In this document: one piece after another, positions 54,664 to 63,846 of the stretch
Layout: each line of letters begins with the position of its first letter
How positions within the stretch are numbered: position 1 is the first letter of the stretch
Assembly: GCA_966424055.1 (NCBI GenBank)
Contig: CBJLMB010000008.1
Span: 62,001-126,000, forward strand
Length of the DNA: 64,000 nucleotides
From: Deminuibacter sp966424055
GTDB lineage: Bacteria; Bacteroidota; Bacteroidia; Chitinophagales; Chitinophagaceae
Reading direction: 5' to 3'
The notes under the pieces: generated by a model
The model's input: the letters and a program-made list of their open reading frames with translations, nothing else
Database searches by the model: none
Told to the model about the DNA's origin: nothing
Position numbers and translations under genes: made by a program

Positions 54664-56247
54664 ATGAAACAAGTAAATCTCTTTCTCGCCCTTATTATTC
54701 TATTCGCTGCAGTTGGCTGCCACAAATCAGATGACAACCAAACGCGCAACCCCACTCCACAGGATTCAGCTAAATATGATATCTGCATCTATGGTGGAAC
54801 ATCGGCCGGTGTTATAGCTGCTTACACCGCCAAAAGAATGGGAAAAAATGTATTGCTCATCGAACCAGGCGCAAGACTGGGCGGCCTGTCCAGTGGCGGA
54901 TTGGGCTGGACCGATGTTGGCAGTGACAACAGTATTTCCGGCCTGTCCAGGGATTTTTACAAACGTGTAGGTGTTGCATACGGTCAGCCTCTCCAATGGC
55001 ATTTTGAACCCAAAGCTGCTTTAAATGTATTCAATCAGTATATCAGTGATGCCAATATTACCGTAATGTATAAAACACAGCTGCAGGATGTAAAAAAAGA
55101 TGGCGCCAAAATCACGGAGATCGATGTGCTGAAAGACGGTAGTACCCTTGTCGGCATTACTGCAAAAGAGTATATCGATTGCTCATACGAAGGAGACCTG
55201 ATGGCTAAGGCCAAGGTAAGTTATACCATAGGCAGGGAGGCCAATACCGTTTACCAGGAAAGGTACAATGGCGTGCAGCTGCTGTCTGGTCACCAGTTCC
55301 CCGATGGCATCGATCCATACAAAACACCGGGCCAGCCAGCCAGTGGATTGTTACCGGGCATCAGCAACCAATTATTGTCACCCACAGGATCGGGCGATAA
55401 GAAAATACAGGCTTATAATTTCCGTATCTGCCTTACTAATGATCCAGGTAACAAAATTGAGATCACCAAGCCCGATAATTATGATTCATCCAAATATGAG
55501 TTGTTACTGCGATATGTACAGAAGATCAATGCTACCAATATCACCAGCTTCCTTAACATGAACATATTGCCCCATCAAAAAACAGATATCAATAACCAGG
55601 GGCCTTTTTCTACCGATATCGTCGGCACCAATTATGCATACCCGGATGCAGACTATGCAACAAGGGCCAGTTTTGTTAAAGAATGTACTGACTATACAAA
55701 GGGCTTGTTGTACTTTATAGGTCACGATACGCGCATGCCGGCCCAGTTGCGTAACCAGATGCTCGCCTGGGGTTACCCGATGGATGAATTTCTGGATAAC
55801 AACCATTTCAGTCCGCAACTGTATATACGCGAAAGCCGCAGGATGATTGGTGAATATATTATGACAGAAGCAAACTGTATGAGCACTTCTATCGTCGACG
55901 ATGGTATTGCACAGGCTTCTTATATGATGGATTCACACAACTGTCAGCGTGTGGTTGTAAATGGCATGGTAAAAAACGAAGGCAATGTGGAAGTGGGCAT
56001 CCCTCGCCCCTATCCTATTTCTTACAGGGCCGTTACCCCCAAACGTGCGGAATGCACCAACCTGCTGGTACCGGTTTGCCTATCTGCTTCACATATTGCC
56101 TATGGTTCTATCAGGATGGAACCCGTATTTATGATGCTGGGGCAATCAACCGCATTGGCTGCCTCACTCGCCATTGATGAAAAGATCACCGTACAGGAAG
56201 TCAATATTTCCAGGTTGCAGGAACAGATTAAAAAAACCATTAATTAG
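54664..56247 (+). CDS. FAD-dependent oxidoreductase lipoprotein
   Basis: Envelope-located flavoprotein of 527 residues from the ATG at 54664. A lipoprotein signal with lipobox (LFAAVGC, Cys19) is followed by a Ser/Asn/Thr-rich linker, then the FAD-binding Rossmann motif YDICIYGGTSAGVIAAYTAKRMGKNVLLIEPGARLGGLSSGGLGWTD. The rest (DCSYEGDLMAKAKVSYTIGREA, IRESRRMIGEYIMTEANC, PVCLSASHIAYGSIRMEPVFMMLGQSTALAAS) is the FAD_oxidored pattern found in Bacteroidota carbohydrate loci. Substrate unknown; some relatives act on or beside glycans. It stands alone between two large AT-rich gaps, 1.1 kb and 550 bp. Confidence 0.88.
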   Translation: MKQVNLFLALIILFAAVGCHKSDDNQTRNPTPQDSAKYDICIYGGTSAGVIAAYTAKRMGKNVLLIEPGARLGGLSSGGLGWTDVGSDNSISGLSRDFYKRVGVAYGQPLQWHFEPKAALNVFNQYISDANITVMYKTQLQDVKKDGAKITEIDVLKDGSTLVGITAKEYIDCSYEGDLMAKAKVSYTIGREANTVYQERYNGVQLLSGHQFPDGIDPYKTPGQPASGLLPGISNQLLSPTGSGDKKIQAYNFRICLTNDPGNKIEITKPDNYDSSKYELLLRYVQKINATNITSFLNMNILPHQKTDINNQGPFSTDIVGTNYAYPDADYATRASFVKECTDYTKGLLYFIGHDTRMPAQLRNQMLAWGYPMDEFLDNNHFSPQLYIRESRRMIGEYIMTEANCMSTSIVDDGIAQASYMMDSHNCQRVVVNGMVKNEGNVEVGIPRPYPISYRAVTPKRAECTNLLVPVCLSASHIAYGSIRMEPVFMMLGQSTALAASLAIDEKITVQEVNISRLQEQIKKTIN

Positions 56248-56797
56248 ATTTTTCCGGACAGGTAATTATCTATTCACGTAAAATAGGCCAGATCGTTCTG
56301 CTGTTCGGGCCGGTAAGAAAAATAAACAGAAAAGCAAACACGTTACTTTGTAACCATCGCATCAGGAATAAACGCTTCATTTACAAACTACCCATTGTAC
56401 TGTTTGCATCATCCCAGATCAGGCGGCGGCAATGGGTATTTTATTATCCTTGACAATTGGCATCTAATTTGCTTTTTCCCAGTACCATTCATCCGGAAAA
56501 ACCACAAACGTATTGCATACCCGTTAAATTATATTTAAGTATAATATAATTTAATGGCCATTTATCCAATTGAAAGGCCCCCATTTACCGCTTGCCACCT
56601 GAAAAACCAGGCTGCATCGGCATGCCTGTTCGCCAATCCTTGACTTCTTACAAATTTTATTAATCCCTATGTCCTTTAAAATGCAGTGCATCGCTTGCAT
56701 GGAATAAACAATTTCAGGCTGGCATCACATGCAATCAACGCTCTTAAAAAACGAACCTATTTTTTAATGCCCTTATTTAATCAACCAGGTTTAAATA
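56248..56797. promoter_or_regulatory. AT-rich leader of the polysaccharide-export operon, with sigma-54-like site and AT palindrome
   Basis: No gene found. TGGCATCTAATTTGCT at 56458-56473 has the -24 GG and -12 GC spacing of sigma-54 promoters. TTAAATTATATT (56524-56535) and AATATAATTTAA (56543-56554) form a perfect 12-bp inverted repeat with a 7-bp spacer. Both lie 240-340 bp before the first ABC gene, so either could regulate it, but neither is proven. Confidence 0.4.
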
Positions 56798-57652
56798 ATG
56801 ACAGATACGACAAAATGGGATTGGGAAATCCATGCAGGTACACGACCATTCTCCCTTGAATTACGCGAACTGATTCAATATAGGGATCTATTATTCAGAC
56901 TGGTGAAAAGAGATTTCCTGGTAAGCTACCAGCAAACCATACTTGGCCCTTTCTGGATATTTCTGCAACCCCTGTTGACCACTTTTGTTTATTACCTGAT
57001 ATTCGGGTGGATTGCCAGGATACCTACAGGCGGTCTTCCGCCCATGCTGTTTTATTTACCGGGTAGCATCATATGGACTTTTTTTTCAGAGAGCCTCACT
57101 GGTACAATGTACACGTTCCTGCACAATGCACAGGTGTTTAGCAAAGTATATTTTCCACGGCTGATCGTGCCACTAAGTATTATTCTTTCGCAGTTTATCA
57201 GGCTGTCTATCCAGTTGTTCCTGTTCATAGTTGTGTATATATATTATATGTGTACAAATCCTGCCATACGCCCTTCTGTATGGCTTTTGTTACTTCCCAT
57301 GGTATTGCTTATTACCGCGGGATTTGCATTGGGTGCAGGTTTACTGGTAAGTGTATTCACGGCAAAGTACCGGGACCTGGACAATGTGCTGCAGTTTGTA
57401 TTGCGGCTGTTCATGTTTATGACACCTGTGGTTTACCCCGCGGTGATCGTTCCGGCAAAATTCCAGTTCCTGTTCTGGCTAAACCCCCTGACCCCGGCAA
57501 TAGAATTATTCCGTGCGGCACTGTTGCCGGCCACGGGTGCACCGGTACCCATATACTTTTTACTGGCGGCACTGGCTGTGGTGTTGGTAATGCTTACGCT
57601 GGGGCTTCGCTTATTTAAAAAGAGAGAAATAAAAGTGATGGATATTATTTAA
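56798..57652 (+). CDS. Polysaccharide ABC exporter permease, Wzm type
   Basis: Membrane-spanning half of an ABC-2 polysaccharide exporter, 284 residues. The cytoplasmic amphipathic start (LELRELIQYRDLLFRLVKRDFLVSYQQTILGPFWIFLQPLLTTFVYYLIFGWIARIPTGGLPPMLFYLPGSIIW) is characteristic of Wzm/TagG/KpsM proteins. About six membrane segments follow, including FIVVYIYYMC, LLLPMVLLITAGFALGAGLL and YFLLAALAVVLVMLTLGLRL. The cytoplasmic C-terminus reads KKREIKVMD. Paired with the ATPase gene 83 bp downstream, it moves lipid-linked polysaccharide across the inner membrane. Confidence 0.93.
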   Translation: MTDTTKWDWEIHAGTRPFSLELRELIQYRDLLFRLVKRDFLVSYQQTILGPFWIFLQPLLTTFVYYLIFGWIARIPTGGLPPMLFYLPGSIIWTFFSESLTGTMYTFLHNAQVFSKVYFPRLIVPLSIILSQFIRLSIQLFLFIVVYIYYMCTNPAIRPSVWLLLLPMVLLITAGFALGAGLLVSVFTAKYRDLDNVLQFVLRLFMFMTPVVYPAVIVPAKFQFLFWLNPLTPAIELFRAALLPATGAPVPIYFLLAALAVVLVMLTLGLRLFKKREIKVMDII

Positions 57653-57735
57653 CCCGGCTTAAAAGCCACGCTGACAAAATTTAATAAAAGCGATATGAAC
57701 ATGGTGTCGCTCACTGCCTAAAACCATTTGAACAG

Positions 57736-58998
57736 ATGAAAGACATTGTGATTAAAGCGGAAAATATTTCAAAATACTACCGGCTGGGTGTATGGGGTTC
57801 AGGATCACTGAAAGAAGATTTTCACGCCTGGTGGACGAAGCGGTTTTCAGCTGCATCACATCGCCTTGCTTACCCGGATGGGTTACCCGGGAAAGCTGAG
57901 TATTTCTGGGCATTACAGGATATCAATTTCGAAATAAACAGAGGAGAGGTAACGGGTTTTGTAGGCAAGAACGGCGCCGGGAAATCCACCTTGCTAAAGG
58001 TCATCTCCCGCATCAGCCAGCCATCTACCGGAAGCATCAGGGGCAGGGGACGCATTGCAAGCCTGCTGGAAGTAGGCACCGGTTTTCACAATGAACTTAC
58101 AGGCCGGGAAAATATTTTCCTCAACGGCAATATACTTGGCATGAAGAAAAAAGAAATAGCTGCCAAGTTTGATGAGATCGTCGCATTCTCGGGTGTAGAA
58201 CAGTTCATTGACACACCGGTGAAAAGATATTCCAGCGGCATGTATGTACGGCTGGCATTTGCAGTGGCCGCCCACCTGGATGCAGAGGTATTGATCGTAG
58301 ATGAAGTGCTGGCAGTAGGCGATGCAGAGTTTCAGCGAAAATGCCTGGGCAAAATGAAAGAAGCTTCCAGCCAGAAGGGCAAAACAGTGATTTTTGTTTC
58401 CCATAATATGCAGGCCATCAGCAACCTCTGCTCAAGGGCTATCTGGCTCGATAAAGGCCGGATGCAGGCAGATGGAGACGCACAGTCTGTGGTTCATCAA
58501 TATTTATCCGTTTACAAGAAAAAGTTATGGAAACAGGAATGGCAATCGCTGGAACACGCACCAGGTAACGCCTATATTAAAATGCTGTCCGTTGAGCTCA
58601 TCCCTCATCTAACAGATCAGCTGGCACCCATTGATACGCGCACCACTATCACAGTAAAATTCCGCTTTTACAATTTTTGCAAAAACATACGGCTTGCTGC
58701 TGGCGTGCATCTTTTTACACTTGGCGATGAATGCATCTTCGATGTATCGCATCATCCTGAAATATGTGATGAAGGAATAGTAGAAGGGGAATGTACCATC
58801 CCCGGCAATTTTCTGAACGATGGCTCATACTATTTTTCGATCATTTTTGTACAGGACACTTCGCAGCCACTCTACTACTTTGAAGAATGCCTCTATTTCG
58901 ATGTAGAGGATTACCGGGAAAACACCAACTGGTTTGGCAAATGGATGGGTTATGTACGCCCCCAGTTCCCTGTTAAACTTCAATCCGTAAAAACCTGA
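57736..58998 (+). CDS. Polysaccharide ABC exporter ATPase, Wzt type with C-terminal carbohydrate-binding domain
   Basis: 420 residues. The ABC domain (about 1-245) has Walker A GKNGAGKST (77-85), signature YSSGM (165-169), Walker B LIVDE (186-190) and the H-loop His223. The C-terminal part (about 255-400; DTRTTITVKFRFYNFCKNIRLAAGVHLF, EGECTIPGNFLNDGSYYFSIIF) is a Wzt_C-like beta-sandwich that in O-antigen exporters binds the finished chain end. This domain suggests the exported polymer carries a non-reducing-end cap or signal. The gene is encoded directly before glycosyltransferases. Confidence 0.94.
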   Translation: MKDIVIKAENISKYYRLGVWGSGSLKEDFHAWWTKRFSAASHRLAYPDGLPGKAEYFWALQDINFEINRGEVTGFVGKNGAGKSTLLKVISRISQPSTGSIRGRGRIASLLEVGTGFHNELTGRENIFLNGNILGMKKKEIAAKFDEIVAFSGVEQFIDTPVKRYSSGMYVRLAFAVAAHLDAEVLIVDEVLAVGDAEFQRKCLGKMKEASSQKGKTVIFVSHNMQAISNLCSRAIWLDKGRMQADGDAQSVVHQYLSVYKKKLWKQEWQSLEHAPGNAYIKMLSVELIPHLTDQLAPIDTRTTITVKFRFYNFCKNIRLAAGVHLFTLGDECIFDVSHHPEICDEGIVEGECTIPGNFLNDGSYYFSIIFVQDTSQPLYYFEECLYFDVEDYRENTNWFGKWMGYVRPQFPVKLQSVKT

Positions 58999-59015
58999 TA
59001 AGATACCTGCGATCA

Positions 59016-60293
59016 ATGAAAACTGTTTACCCATATATCATCCAGCATATTGACCTGGCCAGGGAAGATGTACTGAACACACTTCCCTTACCAGGCCAAC
59101 CGGCTTGTTATTGTTTGTTCTGGTGGAAGCAGGTACCTCTTGCCCACCTGTTCTTCGAGCAAAATGCATGGCCCGGCAAAAGCGTCCTGCTGCAGCAGGT
59201 CATCACGGCCATTGAGCCTGCCATACGGTTTTATAGTAAGCAGCCTGCAGCTACCGGCATACAGGCTTTGCTGGATAAAAACCAGCCGGCATTCCGGCTA
59301 TTCATGGAACAGGCTTTCAACAGCATTACCACTGTAGCAATACCTGAGCAGGCAGCTATATCTGTTGTCATCTGTACCCGCAACAGAAGCCGTATGCTGC
59401 AGCATTGCCTGGGTGCATTGCAGCAGCAGGCTTGTATTCCGCGGGAAATCATCGTAGTAGACAATGCACCTGATGACAATAGCACTGAACAGGTAGTAGC
59501 CCGGTATCCCGGGGTGATCTATTGCAGGGAATCAAGGCCGGGACTGGATATTGCGCGCAATACCGGTGCCCGCATAGCCAGCAGCCCTATTGTAGCTTAT
59601 ACTGATGATGATGTGGTATTGCACCCGCACTGGGTTTACCGTGTATGGCAGGTGTTTGAAAACAGCCAGGTAGCTGCCATGACCGGCCTGGTAATCGCTT
59701 CTTCACTCGATACAGAAAGCCAGCAGCTGTTTGAAAAATACTGGAGCTTTAACCGGGGATACCAGGACAAACTGTTCACGCATTCTTTTCTTCAAACACA
59801 TCTGTCCAGCGGTCCGCCTGTATGGGAAATAGGCGCCGGTGCCAATATGGCTTTCCGCAAATCGGCACTTGAGCAGGTAGGTTACTTTGATGAAAGACTG
59901 GATGTTGGTGCTGCAGGCTGCAGTGGAGATTCTGAAATATGGTTCCGGCTGCTGAAACAGCATTTGCCTATTCTCTATTCCCCGCTGGCAGTGGTATACC
60001 ACGAACACCGGAAAGACATGCAGGCCCTGCACAAACAGATATTTAACTATATGCGCGGCTTTGCTGCAGCAGCGCTTATACAACAGGCGCAGCACGAACA
60101 GGCCAACTACCGTTCGCACCTCTATAAAACGCTGCCCAGGTACTATACCGGTATGCTGCTCAGGGGATTCCCTGCATATCCCTCGCGGTATAAAACAATA
60201 TTCAGTGAAATACGCGGGCTGATAGCCGGTGTACGGTATTTTAAGAAACATAAACACAAACCACCTTATACAACCAGGGAGATGCATGCGTAA
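59016..60293 (+). CDS. GT2-family glycosyltransferase with N-terminal extension
   Basis: Glycosyltransferase of 425 residues. The GT-A domain begins near residue 113 (ISVVICTRNRSRMLQHCLGALQQQ), with VVDNAPDDNST, RNTGARIASSPIVAYTDDDVV (D197-D199, metal-binding region) and IGAGANMAFRKSALEQVGYFDERLDVGAAGCSGDSEIWFRLL. The first ~110 residues (AREDVLNTLPLPGQPACYCLFWWKQVPLAHLFF) form an uncharacterised helical/strand extension. The C-terminal part is basic (YFKKHKHKPPYTTR). It overlaps the next gene by 8 bp. Donor and acceptor unknown. Confidence 0.92.
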   Translation: MKTVYPYIIQHIDLAREDVLNTLPLPGQPACYCLFWWKQVPLAHLFFEQNAWPGKSVLLQQVITAIEPAIRFYSKQPAATGIQALLDKNQPAFRLFMEQAFNSITTVAIPEQAAISVVICTRNRSRMLQHCLGALQQQACIPREIIVVDNAPDDNSTEQVVARYPGVIYCRESRPGLDIARNTGARIASSPIVAYTDDDVVLHPHWVYRVWQVFENSQVAAMTGLVIASSLDTESQQLFEKYWSFNRGYQDKLFTHSFLQTHLSSGPPVWEIGAGANMAFRKSALEQVGYFDERLDVGAAGCSGDSEIWFRLLKQHLPILYSPLAVVYHEHRKDMQALHKQIFNYMRGFAAAALIQQAQHEQANYRSHLYKTLPRYYTGMLLRGFPAYPSRYKTIFSEIRGLIAGVRYFKKHKHKPPYTTREMHA

Positions 60294-61923
60294 TCACTCA
60301 TCCATATCGCCCCTGGTATCGGTTATCATACCCTGCTATAATCATGGGCATTACCTGCCTGCAGCTATCAGCAGTGTACTTGCTCAAAGCTACCAGCAGG
60401 TAGAGCTGATTGTTGTAGATGACGGTTCTACCGACAACAGCAGGGAAATTGCTATGGCTTATCCTTTTGTTACTTATATCTACCAGGCTAACAAAGGGCT
60501 TTCAGCTGCCCGTAATACCGGCATTGATCATTGTACGGGGGACTATCTTGTTTTCCTGGATGCCGATGACCGTTTGCTTCCTGATGCACTGCAAACCAAT
60601 CTTTGTTTTTTGCTGAAAAATAAAAAAGCAGCATTTGTATCAGGCGCTCATCAAAAACGCAATGACCGGGATGAACTGATAGAGGAAGTAAAGACCACGG
60701 TAGAACAGCATCATTATGTACAGCTGCTGCAGGGCAATTATATCGGCATGCATGCCACTGTTATGTACCCCAAATGGATATTTAACCATTTCCGCTACAA
60801 CACTTCGCTGAAAGCATGTGAAGACTATGATCTCTACCTGCGCATTGCCAGGCAATATCCTGTACTGCACCATACACAGCTTATTGCGCTTTATTATATC
60901 CATGGTACCAATATGTCAGGCAATATACACCTGATGCTGACAACCGTTCTCCAGGTACTCCGGAACCAGGAAAGCGTTCTGCAAAACAATGCAGAAAGAA
61001 AAAGCCTGCAAAACGGGCTGCATGTGTGGAAACAATATTACACAGAAAAACTGGCAAACAAACTATTGGCCTGTATACATCAGCAATACGCCAGTCGCGT
61101 GGCAGAAGAGCAGTTGCTCTGGCAGTACAATAAGCGGCTGTATTTCTTTTACCAGAAAACAAAATTATCTATGGGCATAAGACAAATGATACGTGACAAA
61201 GCACCGGCGCCCTTTTTAAGATGGTTGTATAAAACCGGAAGGTATAAAAGTTTTATTCCTCCTGCAGGCAAAATAAAAATGGGCGATTTTAACCGGACCA
61301 GCCCCTACAGCCGGGAATTTGGCTACGACCGTGGCGGTCCGTTAGACAGGTATTATATCGAGCTTTTCCTGCAAAACCAGTCTGATTATATCCATGGCAG
61401 GGTGCTGGAGATCGGCGACAATGAATACACGCTCCGCTTCGGCGGCAACCGGGTAACACAAAGTGATATCCTGCATATAGATGAAAGCAATACCAACGCC
61501 ACGTTCATCGGTGACCTGAGCAATGCACCACAGTTGCCGGATAACAGTTTCGACTGCATTGTGCTCACGCAAACACTGCACCTGATTTATGAATACCACA
61601 AGGCTATAGCCACTTGCTACCGCATATTGAAACCCGGTGGCCGGCTACTGCTTACCGCACCCGGTATCAGCCATATTGATTATGGTGAATGGAAGCAGAA
61701 CTGGCTATGGTCTTTCACGGCCAATGCCATTAAAAAAATACTGGGAGAAGTTTTTCCGGCAAAATATACCACCGTTGAAAGTTTTGGCAATGTACTGGTG
61801 GCAACGGCTTTTCTCTATGGCATAGGGCTGCCGGAATTAAAAAAAGAACAACTGGATGCGCATGATGAACACTATCAGGTGATCATTACTGCCGTAGCCA
61901 TTAAACCGGAATATGTTGATTAA
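60286..61923 (+). CDS. GT2 glycosyltransferase fused to SAM-dependent methyltransferase
   Basis: 545 residues from the ATG at 60286 (overlaps the previous gene; a longer frame from 60229 is rejected). Residues ~8-240 are a GT2 domain (VSVIIPCYNHGHYLPAAISSVLAQSYQQVELIVVDDGSTDNS, AARNTGIDHCTGDYLVFLDADDRLLPDAL; DDGSTD 45-50, DADD 92-95). From ~373 is a methyltransferase type-11-like domain (VLEIGDNEYTLRF, DLSNAPQLPDNSFDCIVLTQTLHLIYEYHKAIATCYRILKPGGRLLLTAPG). The glycine-rich SAM loop is GDNEYT instead of GCGxG. The fusion may add and then methylate a sugar, possibly as a chain-ending step. Confidence 0.9.
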   Translation: MRNHSSISPLVSVIIPCYNHGHYLPAAISSVLAQSYQQVELIVVDDGSTDNSREIAMAYPFVTYIYQANKGLSAARNTGIDHCTGDYLVFLDADDRLLPDALQTNLCFLLKNKKAAFVSGAHQKRNDRDELIEEVKTTVEQHHYVQLLQGNYIGMHATVMYPKWIFNHFRYNTSLKACEDYDLYLRIARQYPVLHHTQLIALYYIHGTNMSGNIHLMLTTVLQVLRNQESVLQNNAERKSLQNGLHVWKQYYTEKLANKLLACIHQQYASRVAEEQLLWQYNKRLYFFYQKTKLSMGIRQMIRDKAPAPFLRWLYKTGRYKSFIPPAGKIKMGDFNRTSPYSREFGYDRGGPLDRYYIELFLQNQSDYIHGRVLEIGDNEYTLRFGGNRVTQSDILHIDESNTNATFIGDLSNAPQLPDNSFDCIVLTQTLHLIYEYHKAIATCYRILKPGGRLLLTAPGISHIDYGEWKQNWLWSFTANAIKKILGEVFPAKYTTVESFGNVLVATAFLYGIGLPELKKEQLDAHDEHYQVIITAVAIKPEYVD

Positions 61924-62929
61924 ACGCTGGACACATAGCATCAGGCATTTTTTCCGGCACAAAGCCATTGTGCTGATGTATCACCGTATTGCAGATATCG
62001 ATACAGATCCCTGGCAGCTGGCAGTAAGCCCCGCCAATTTTGGCGAACAGCTCCAGGTGCTGCATAAATACCGTGTAATCCCGGCCAGGCAGCTCACTGA
62101 TTATGTGCAGCACAACAGGATCCCGGCCAATTGCATCTGCCTCACTTTCGACGACGGTTATGCAGACAATTATTATGCAGCCATTCCCCTGCTGGAGCGA
62201 TACGAATGCCAGGCCAGTTTTTTTATAGCAACAGCGTATATCGGCCGGCAGCAGGCTTTTTGGTGGGATGAGCTGGAGGATATTTTTCTGCATACGCCCC
62301 AGCTGCCTCCCGTTCTTGCACTCACTATAAATGACAATCTATTGCAGGTAACACTGAACAACAATGGCATACTATCTCTCAACGAGCTGCAACTGCACCG
62401 GCAATGGCAATGGCCGGCCCCGCCGCCTACAGGCAGGTGCGAATTATACTTGTTGATATGGGAACACCTGAAACCGCTTAGCTACCAACAGCAACAGGCC
62501 GCCATGGTGCAATTGCGGCACTGGGCAGGCAGCTCCCCGGTTAGGGATACACGGCATTTACCCATGACAGAAGCACAACTGGATATGGCCAGCCGTCATC
62601 CGCTGGTGGATATAGGGCTGCATACCTGTACACATGCTTCGCTCGCAGCACATGACAGCCGTATGCAGCAGCATGAAATACAGGCATGCGAACAATACCT
62701 GGAAAAACACACAACCCGGCACCAGCCATTGATCAGCTATCCCTATGGCGGTTACAATGACCACACCATTGCTGTGATAAAAGAACAAGGGCTCGCGGGG
62801 GCTTTTACAACAGAAGCACAGGCAGTTACCAGCAACACAGATATACTACGGCTGGGCCGGTTCCAGGTAAAGAACTGGGACGGGGAAACATTTGAAAAAC
62901 AGTTATCGGACTGGATAAAACGGTTTTAA
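61913..62929 (+). CDS. Polysaccharide deacetylase (NodB/CE4-type)
   Basis: Deacetylase of 338 residues, overlapping the preceding gene by 11 bp. Motif 1 is LTFDDGYADNYYAA (D80, D81) and the His-rich metal motif is DIGLHTCTHASLAAH (H-x3-H). The C-terminal LISYPYGGYNDHTIAVIKEQG and AGAFTTEAQAV match CE4. There is no signal peptide, so it likely acts in the cytoplasm or at the membrane face on a lipid-linked glycan. It probably removes N- or O-acetyl groups during assembly of the exported polymer. Confidence 0.92.
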   Translation: MLIKRWTHSIRHFFRHKAIVLMYHRIADIDTDPWQLAVSPANFGEQLQVLHKYRVIPARQLTDYVQHNRIPANCICLTFDDGYADNYYAAIPLLERYECQASFFIATAYIGRQQAFWWDELEDIFLHTPQLPPVLALTINDNLLQVTLNNNGILSLNELQLHRQWQWPAPPPTGRCELYLLIWEHLKPLSYQQQQAAMVQLRHWAGSSPVRDTRHLPMTEAQLDMASRHPLVDIGLHTCTHASLAAHDSRMQQHEIQACEQYLEKHTTRHQPLISYPYGGYNDHTIAVIKEQGLAGAFTTEAQAVTSNTDILRLGRFQVKNWDGETFEKQLSDWIKRF

Positions 62930-63846
62930 TGTTTATGACAACAACCATATCATCTACACCACTGGTATCAGTGATCATCGCTTTTTTGAATGAAGAACGC
63001 TTTCTGGCAGAAGCTATTGAAAGTGTTGTGCAGCAGCTATACCCCAACTGGGAACTGGTATTAGTAGATGACGGATCTACCGATAAAAGCAGCACCATCG
63101 CATTGGAATATGCACAAAAACAGCCACAAAAAATATTTTACAAAGAGCACCCTTCCCATGTCAACAAAGGATTAAGCGCCAGCCGCAATGCCGGCATCGC
63201 CGCCGCAAAAGGTGAGCTGGTTGCTTTCCTGGATGCTGATGATATATGGGCACCAGAAAAACTACTGCAACAAGTAGCGCTCATGAAATTGCATAAAGAA
63301 GCAGCTATGCTATGTGAAGCTTCCGAATACTGGTACAGCTGGCATAATGAAAACAGGCAGGATGTAGTGATACAGGTTGGCAAAATACAGGATCAGCTGT
63401 TTTATCCGCCACAACTTGTTGAAATATTATATCCCTTGTCTGATGGTGCAGCCCCCTGCCCCTCCGGACTGATGATAAGGAAATCAATACTGGACAAGCA
63501 CAATGGCTTTGAATCGCAGTTTACCGGTAAGTATCAATTATACGAAGACCAGGCCTTCCTGCATAAAATATACCTGAACGAACCGGTGTATATTTCTTCG
63601 CAGTGCCATAACAGGTACCGGCAACGTGAAGGTTCGCTGGTGCATAAAGTAGTAAAAGAAGGGAATTACCATACTGTGCGATGGTATTTTCTTACCTGGC
63701 TGCAGCAATACATGCAACAACAGAACATCAGTGACAAAACAGTGCATCGCCTGGTAAAAAAAGCACTGTTGCCTTATACCAACCCGCTGGCCCATTTTTT
63801 AACCACTGCATTAAAGCCCTTTCAACAGGCGCTTTTGCGAAAATAA
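62929..63846 (+). CDS. GT2-family glycosyltransferase
   Basis: 305-residue glycosyltransferase whose ATG overlaps the deacetylase stop codon by 1 bp (TAATG); M3 at 62935 is an alternative. The GT-A core is VSVIIAFLNEERFLAEAIESVVQQLYPNWELVLVDDGSTDKSS, LSASRNAGIAAAKGELVAFLDADDIWAPEKLLQQ, with DADD for metal binding. The region around SGLMIRKSILDKHNGFESQFTGKYQLYEDQAFLHKIYL is the acceptor side. Tight overlap places it in the same polysaccharide operon. Confidence 0.92.
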   Translation: MFMTTTISSTPLVSVIIAFLNEERFLAEAIESVVQQLYPNWELVLVDDGSTDKSSTIALEYAQKQPQKIFYKEHPSHVNKGLSASRNAGIAAAKGELVAFLDADDIWAPEKLLQQVALMKLHKEAAMLCEASEYWYSWHNENRQDVVIQVGKIQDQLFYPPQLVEILYPLSDGAAPCPSGLMIRKSILDKHNGFESQFTGKYQLYEDQAFLHKIYLNEPVYISSQCHNRYRQREGSLVHKVVKEGNYHTVRWYFLTWLQQYMQQQNISDKTVHRLVKKALLPYTNPLAHFLTTALKPFQQALLRK

